This document shows positions 39,478-42,547 of a stretch of 42,547 nucleotides of DNA, in pieces. Numbering within the stretch: position 1 is the stretch's first letter; each line of letters starts with the position of its first letter. Source of the stretch: Amycolatopsis acididurans (GTDB lineage: Bacteria; Actinomycetota; Actinomycetes; Mycobacteriales; Pseudonocardiaceae); NCBI RefSeq assembly GCF_012328925.1, contig NZ_JAAXLS010000056.1, positions 1-42,547 on the forward strand, read 5' to 3'. The notes beneath the pieces are model-generated. The model saw nothing but the letters and a program-made list of their open reading frames with translations. It was not told the DNA's origin and searched no databases. The translations under genes were made by a program, and so were the position numbers.

Positions 39478-40455
39478 ATGGCAGCACAATCCGTTTTTCG
39501 TCGCCGTGGCGACGAGGTTGTCCCGAACTCGTTGGATATCGCGCGGGACACGTTTACCTGGCTGGTGACCGGGCCGCATCCGGTGTCGCTGAACGGCCGG
39601 CTCTTCCCCGGTCTGCCCGACCGGTACCTCCCGCTGGACGAGGTCCGCGACCGGCTGCTGGCGCGCCGGTGCCCGCAGGCGACGCGGGACGCGGTGTGGG
39701 CGCATCTGGTGCTGCGCTCCCGGACTGAAGGAGCGACCTGGACTGTCGCCGCGGTCGGTGTCGCACTGCCCGCGCTGACCTCGGTCGCGGCCACCTTGTC
39801 CGATCGGTTTGCCGGCGATCCGGCCGATGTTCACGCCGAGGTGTTGCGCGGCTTCCTGACCGCGTTGTCGACCATCGATCTGCGTCCGCCGCGGATCATG
39901 CTGCGGCTGCGGTGGGCCGCGTACCGGTCCGGATATGACGCGCTCGCCGAGGCGCTGGCGGGTCCGACTCCGGTCGCGCCGGGCTTCCGGTCAACCCCGC
40001 CGCACACGCCGTGGGGGCATCCGGATCTGGTCCTCGCTCGCGCGGTCGCGGACGGAGTCCTGACCCAGACCGAGGCCGCGCTGATCGGTGCAACCCGGTT
40101 GGAAGAGGTGCCCGTCGCGGACTGGGCCGCGACGCACCAGACCGGCGAGTGGGCGGTCTACAAGACGCGCAAACGCGCCGAGCTCCGGCTCGCCGCGTAC
40201 CTGCGCGACGGCGCCGCCGAGACCGATCCGACCGACCCGCTGACCGACCAGGTGGCCACTGCGGTGGCCCTGGCGCGCCCGGTCACGTCGGTCAGCGACT
40301 TGCCACGGTCGTCACTGTCCGTGTCCGTCGCCCAGGTCGGATCAGGGCAGAAAGTTCAGGGTCGCGTGTCCAAAACGGACGCGAAATCCGGAGTTCAGGG
40401 CTGCGGGACACACCCGCGCTCAGCCCGACCTTCGGAGGTGCCCCAATGCGCCTGA
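39478..40455 (+). CDS. Conserved hypothetical protein heading the conjugation module
   Basis: 325 residues from ATG 39478, with GGGAG seven bases upstream. All-alpha pattern with phrases such as LPLDEVRDRLLARRCPQATR, TLSDRFAGDPADVHAEVLRG and PRIMLRLRWAAYRSGYDAL. Near residue 210 a segment ALIGATRLEEVPVADWAATH followed by AVYKTRKRAELRLAAYL recalls the sigma-70 region 4 HTH, which suggests a DNA-binding role. The C-terminal ~60 residues are disordered. It overlaps the pilin gene by 10 bp. No specific family is recognised; possibly a regulator of the transfer genes. Confidence 0.7.
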   Translation: MAAQSVFRRRGDEVVPNSLDIARDTFTWLVTGPHPVSLNGRLFPGLPDRYLPLDEVRDRLLARRCPQATRDAVWAHLVLRSRTEGATWTVAAVGVALPALTSVAATLSDRFAGDPADVHAEVLRGFLTALSTIDLRPPRIMLRLRWAAYRSGYDALAEALAGPTPVAPGFRSTPPHTPWGHPDLVLARAVADGVLTQTEAALIGATRLEEVPVADWAATHQTGEWAVYKTRKRAELRLAAYLRDGAAETDPTDPLTDQVATAVALARPVTSVSDLPRSSLSVSVAQVGSGQKVQGRVSKTDAKSGVQGCGTHPRSARPSEVPQCA

Positions 40456-40955
40456 TCGATCGTTTCCTTCCCGCCGCGAGCGGGCCGCGTCGCCCCGGTC
40501 TCGACGGCAATCCGCAGCCGCCGGCCCAGCCCGTGCAGGAGCGCACGCCGGACGAGCACACCGGCACCGAGCCGTCGAATGCTCCGATCATTACGCCGGA
40601 GGACTGGACTCCGCTCCGTCCCCGGCGGTGGTCGCACGTGGTGCTGATCGTCGAGCTGGCGATCCTCGCGCTGCTGGCGTCGGCGTCGTCGGCGCACGCC
40701 GACACGATGGTCGTCGCCCTCGCGGACTCGGTGACCACGGTCCTGAACAACGTCCGCAACTGGATCATGGGCATCTTGGCCGGTCTGGCCACGGTGTTCC
40801 TGTCCATCGGCGGCGTCCGCTACGTGATGGGCGGCGGCGACCCCGGCGAGGTCGAGAAGGCCAAGACCGCCTTCAAGAGCGCGGGGTGGGGCTACGGCCT
40901 GGCGGCGCTCGCGCCGCTGGTCGTGGAGATCCTCAAAGGGATCGTGGGGGCCTGA
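40446..40955 (+). CDS. VirB2/TrbC-like pilin subunit
   Basis: 169 residues from ATG 40446 behind GGAGG (40435-40439). After a long Pro-rich N-terminal region comes a signal-like helix HVVLIVELAILALLASASSA with HAD as a possible cleavage site. Two hydrophobic helices separated by a charged turn follow (WIMGILAGLATVFLSIGGVR and WGYGLAALAPLVVEILKGI around GGGDPGEVEKAKTAFKSAG). That layout is typical of TrbC/VirB2 pilins and their Gram-positive counterparts in type IV secretion. The overlap with the upstream gene and a 3-bp gap to the next one indicate one operon. Confidence 0.78.
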   Translation: MRLIDRFLPAASGPRRPGLDGNPQPPAQPVQERTPDEHTGTEPSNAPIITPEDWTPLRPRRWSHVVLIVELAILALLASASSAHADTMVVALADSVTTVLNNVRNWIMGILAGLATVFLSIGGVRYVMGGGDPGEVEKAKTAFKSAGWGYGLAALAPLVVEILKGIVGA

Positions 40956-40958
40956 CCG

Positions 40959-42547
40959 ATGGCCGTCAGCACCCCGCCCACGGTGCGCCCGTACCGCCGG
41001 TCCGGCGGCCCGGTCGCGACCGCTGCCGCCGCAGACCGAGCGATGCTCTCCCCGGTCCGCGACGCCAGCGCCGACCGGCCGCCGGCTGGTCGGCCGCGGC
41101 GCTGGCGCGCGGGCTGGATGCTGGCGCTGAGCATCGTCGTGCTCCTGGTCGGCGCCCTCGCGGTCAGCGCCTGGGCTTCGCCCGCCGCGCCGCAGCAACC
41201 CCCGCCGCAACCGCCGCTGCCGATCCCGACGGTGGATCCGTGCACGCCGAATTCGCCGCTGCCGGTCTGCCAGTTGCCGGCGCCGACGACGACCAAGCCC
41301 CTGCCCACCGCGCCACTGCCCATCCCGACCGAGGTGCCGGCTCCGACGACATGCACCTTCCCCGGCCAGGTCGGCTGCACCTCGTCTACACCGACCACGA
41401 CGCCGAGCAAGCCGTGCACGGGTGAGGACTGCATCCCGCAGCCGACGACACCGCCACCGAGCACCGGCCCGCAGCAGCCCGGCAACGGCAGCGGCGACAG
41501 CGACTCCGACTGCGGGATCACCGACATCGGCGCCTGCATCACCGAGGCCATCAACTCGGCGTTCCGCAGCGTCGTCGATGCCGCGCTCTCGCCGATCCTG
41601 GAGCTGATCGGCCACACCGCGTTGTCCACGCCGACGATCAGCGATCTGCCTGGCATCGGCGAGTTGTGGAACAACTCCTGGGAGCTCGTGGTCGCCGCCT
41701 ACGGCCTGCTCATCCTCCTCGGCGGCATCCTCGTGATGGGCCACGAGAGTGTCCAGGCGCGCTACTCGATCAAGGAGATCGGGCCCCGGATCCCGATCGC
41801 GTTCATCGCCTCGGCGCTGTCGCTGTTCTTCACCGACAAGCTGATCCGACTGGCCAACGGCCTGACCCTGGGCATCCTCGGCGACGGAGTCAACGCGCCC
41901 TCGCTGGGCAACACCCTCAAGGACGCCGTCGCCGGCATCCAGACCGGCGGACTGTTCATCATCCTGGTCGGCCTGGTGCTCGTCGTGGTCGGCCTGGGCC
42001 TGCTGGTCGTCTACGTGGTCCGGATCGTCATCACCCTCGTCCTGATCATCTCGGGCCCTCTGTTCCTGATGTTCCACGCGCTGCCGCACACCGACCCGCT
42101 GGCTCGCTGGTGGTGGAAGGCGCTCACCGCGACGCTGTCGATCCAGGTCGCTCAGGCGCTGGTGCTGATCACCGCGGTACGTACGTTCCTGTCCGGCGGT
42201 GTGAATCTGTTCGGCTCGACGCTGTCCGCGCTCGGCACGCTGGTCGCCGCGATCGCCTTGTTCTTCATCCTGTTCAAGATCCCGTTCTGGTTGTTGAAGG
42301 CGGTCAAGGTCAGCAACGGCCGCTCGTTCCTCGGCGGTCTGGCCCGCGCCTACATCGCGGCGAAGACCTTCGGCATGGTCGCCGGGAAGACCGGCGCGTT
42401 CGGCAAGGTCGGCGGCGCCGTCGGTGCGAAGAGCGGCGGGGGCGGTGGCGGCGGTGGGGTGGCGCCGCGTCGACGTGGCCCTCCAGCGGCTTGGAACTGC
42501 GGCGCCGATCCGGGCCGAGGTCCCCGCCGCGGCGGTGAGATCGGCGT
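40959..42547 (+). CDS. TrbL/VirB6-like polytopic conjugation protein (partial, 3' end outside window)
   Basis: At least 529 codons from ATG 40959, open to the window edge. A cytoplasmic N-terminus and one helix (WMLALSIVVLLVGALAVSAW, ~residues 53-72) are followed by a ~110-residue Pro/Thr-rich spacer with scattered Cys. A polytopic domain has at least five membrane helices (VVAAYGLLILLGGILVMG, GLFIILVGLVLVVVGLGLLV, IVITLVLIISGPLFLMFHA and others). A Gly-rich tail follows. The helix grouping and the FLMFHALPHTDPLARWWWKA loop are like TrbL/VirB6 channel components. It supports a type IV secretion module on this element. Confidence 0.78.
   Translation, partial: MAVSTPPTVRPYRRSGGPVATAAAADRAMLSPVRDASADRPPAGRPRRWRAGWMLALSIVVLLVGALAVSAWASPAAPQQPPPQPPLPIPTVDPCTPNSPLPVCQLPAPTTTKPLPTAPLPIPTEVPAPTTCTFPGQVGCTSSTPTTTPSKPCTGEDCIPQPTTPPPSTGPQQPGNGSGDSDSDCGITDIGACITEAINSAFRSVVDAALSPILELIGHTALSTPTISDLPGIGELWNNSWELVVAAYGLLILLGGILVMGHESVQARYSIKEIGPRIPIAFIASALSLFFTDKLIRLANGLTLGILGDGVNAPSLGNTLKDAVAGIQTGGLFIILVGLVLVVVGLGLLVVYVVRIVITLVLIISGPLFLMFHALPHTDPLARWWWKALTATLSIQVAQALVLITAVRTFLSGGVNLFGSTLSALGTLVAAIALFFILFKIPFWLLKAVKVSNGRSFLGGLARAYIAAKTFGMVAGKTGAFGKVGGAVGAKSGGGGGGGGVAPRRRGPPAAWNCGADPGRGPRRGGEIG

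Larger units (their letters stand above)
23745..42547. mobile_element. Integrated conjugative element (left end at tRNA-Ala; right end outside window)
   Basis: The element begins at tRNA-Ala with a serine integrase and carries an XRE regulator, a deazapurine-modification operon, a nested transposon and type IV secretion genes at the right. Chromosomal core genes stop at 23691 and none is recognised afterwards. The exact att core and total size cannot be determined from this window. Confidence 0.75.

Noticed and set aside
41666..42538. 290-residue plus-strand frame at the right end
   Set aside because: It is out of frame with the long TrbL/VirB6-like gene, whose frame has clear membrane helices and stays open to the edge.
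1..42547. CRISPR array, rRNA or riboswitch
   Set aside because: No regularly spaced repeats, no rRNA-like segments and no recognisable riboswitch aptamer were seen; a covariance-model scan could still find a small RNA.

Overview
The window reads as chromosome of a high-G+C actinobacterium, most likely a member of the Pseudonocardiales (Amycolatopsis-like). The reasons are the strong G/C third-position bias, many GTG/TTG starts, apparently leaderless promoters, and gene order matching the mycobacterial mprA-mprB-pepD-moaB2-mscL ... ruc-fthC-galU-moeA-rimJ block (Rv0981 to Rv0996 in M. tuberculosis). The genus is an inference.

Positions 1-23.7 kb are chromosomal backbone. The left edge holds the tail of an insertion-sequence transposase, a remnant toxin-antitoxin pair (VapBC-like, toxin frameshifted) and tRNA-Arg(CCT). 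Then come an orphan NarL-type regulator, the MprA/MprB envelope-stress two-component system, a DeoR regulator with galT inserted between mprB and its usual neighbour, and the HtrA/PepD protease. Next are a TetR-controlled hydrolase pair with two near-identical operators, a minus-strand operon of GT2 glycosyltransferase, DUF2064 protein and methyltransferase, a membrane protein/response regulator/kinase operon, and an NAD-dependent epimerase. MoaB/MogA, a small unannotated protein, MscL, a SAF-domain protein, a Ruc-like zinc-ribbon chaperone under a CIRCE element, 5-formyl-THF cyclo-ligase, GalU, the MoeA-like Glp, a RimJ-type acetyltransferase and the divisome protein SepX/GlpR complete the backbone.

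At 23,745 a tRNA-Ala(CGC) gene marks the edge of an integrated element that runs off the right end of the window. Its large serine integrase reads on the opposite strand straight through the tRNA gene. Beside it lie two shorter serine-recombinase paralogues that have lost the catalytic serine, a small hypothetical gene and a divergent XRE regulator. The right part (39.5-42.5 kb) starts a conjugation module: a conserved hypothetical, a VirB2/TrbC-like pilin and a TrbL/VirB6-like membrane protein. The element is therefore best read as an integrative conjugative element (ICE) with a type IV secretion apparatus.

Between these parts is a tightly overlapping minus-strand operon: two methyltransferase-fold proteins, a recombinase DNA-binding domain with no catalytic domain, a VUT/YhhQ-type queuosine-precursor transporter, and a DpdA-family (TGT-like) 7-deazaguanine DNA-modification enzyme. 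The dpdA gene is cut in two by a 7.0-kb transposon with three tyrosine recombinases, a DUF6262 protein and one cargo gene (Tn554/recombinase-trio type). Removing exactly 7,008 bp rejoins dpdA in frame, immediately after its presumed catalytic Ser-Asp-Ser motif. The transposon ends carry matching inverted motifs. This disrupted deazapurine-modification operon on a conjugative element is the most interesting part of the window.
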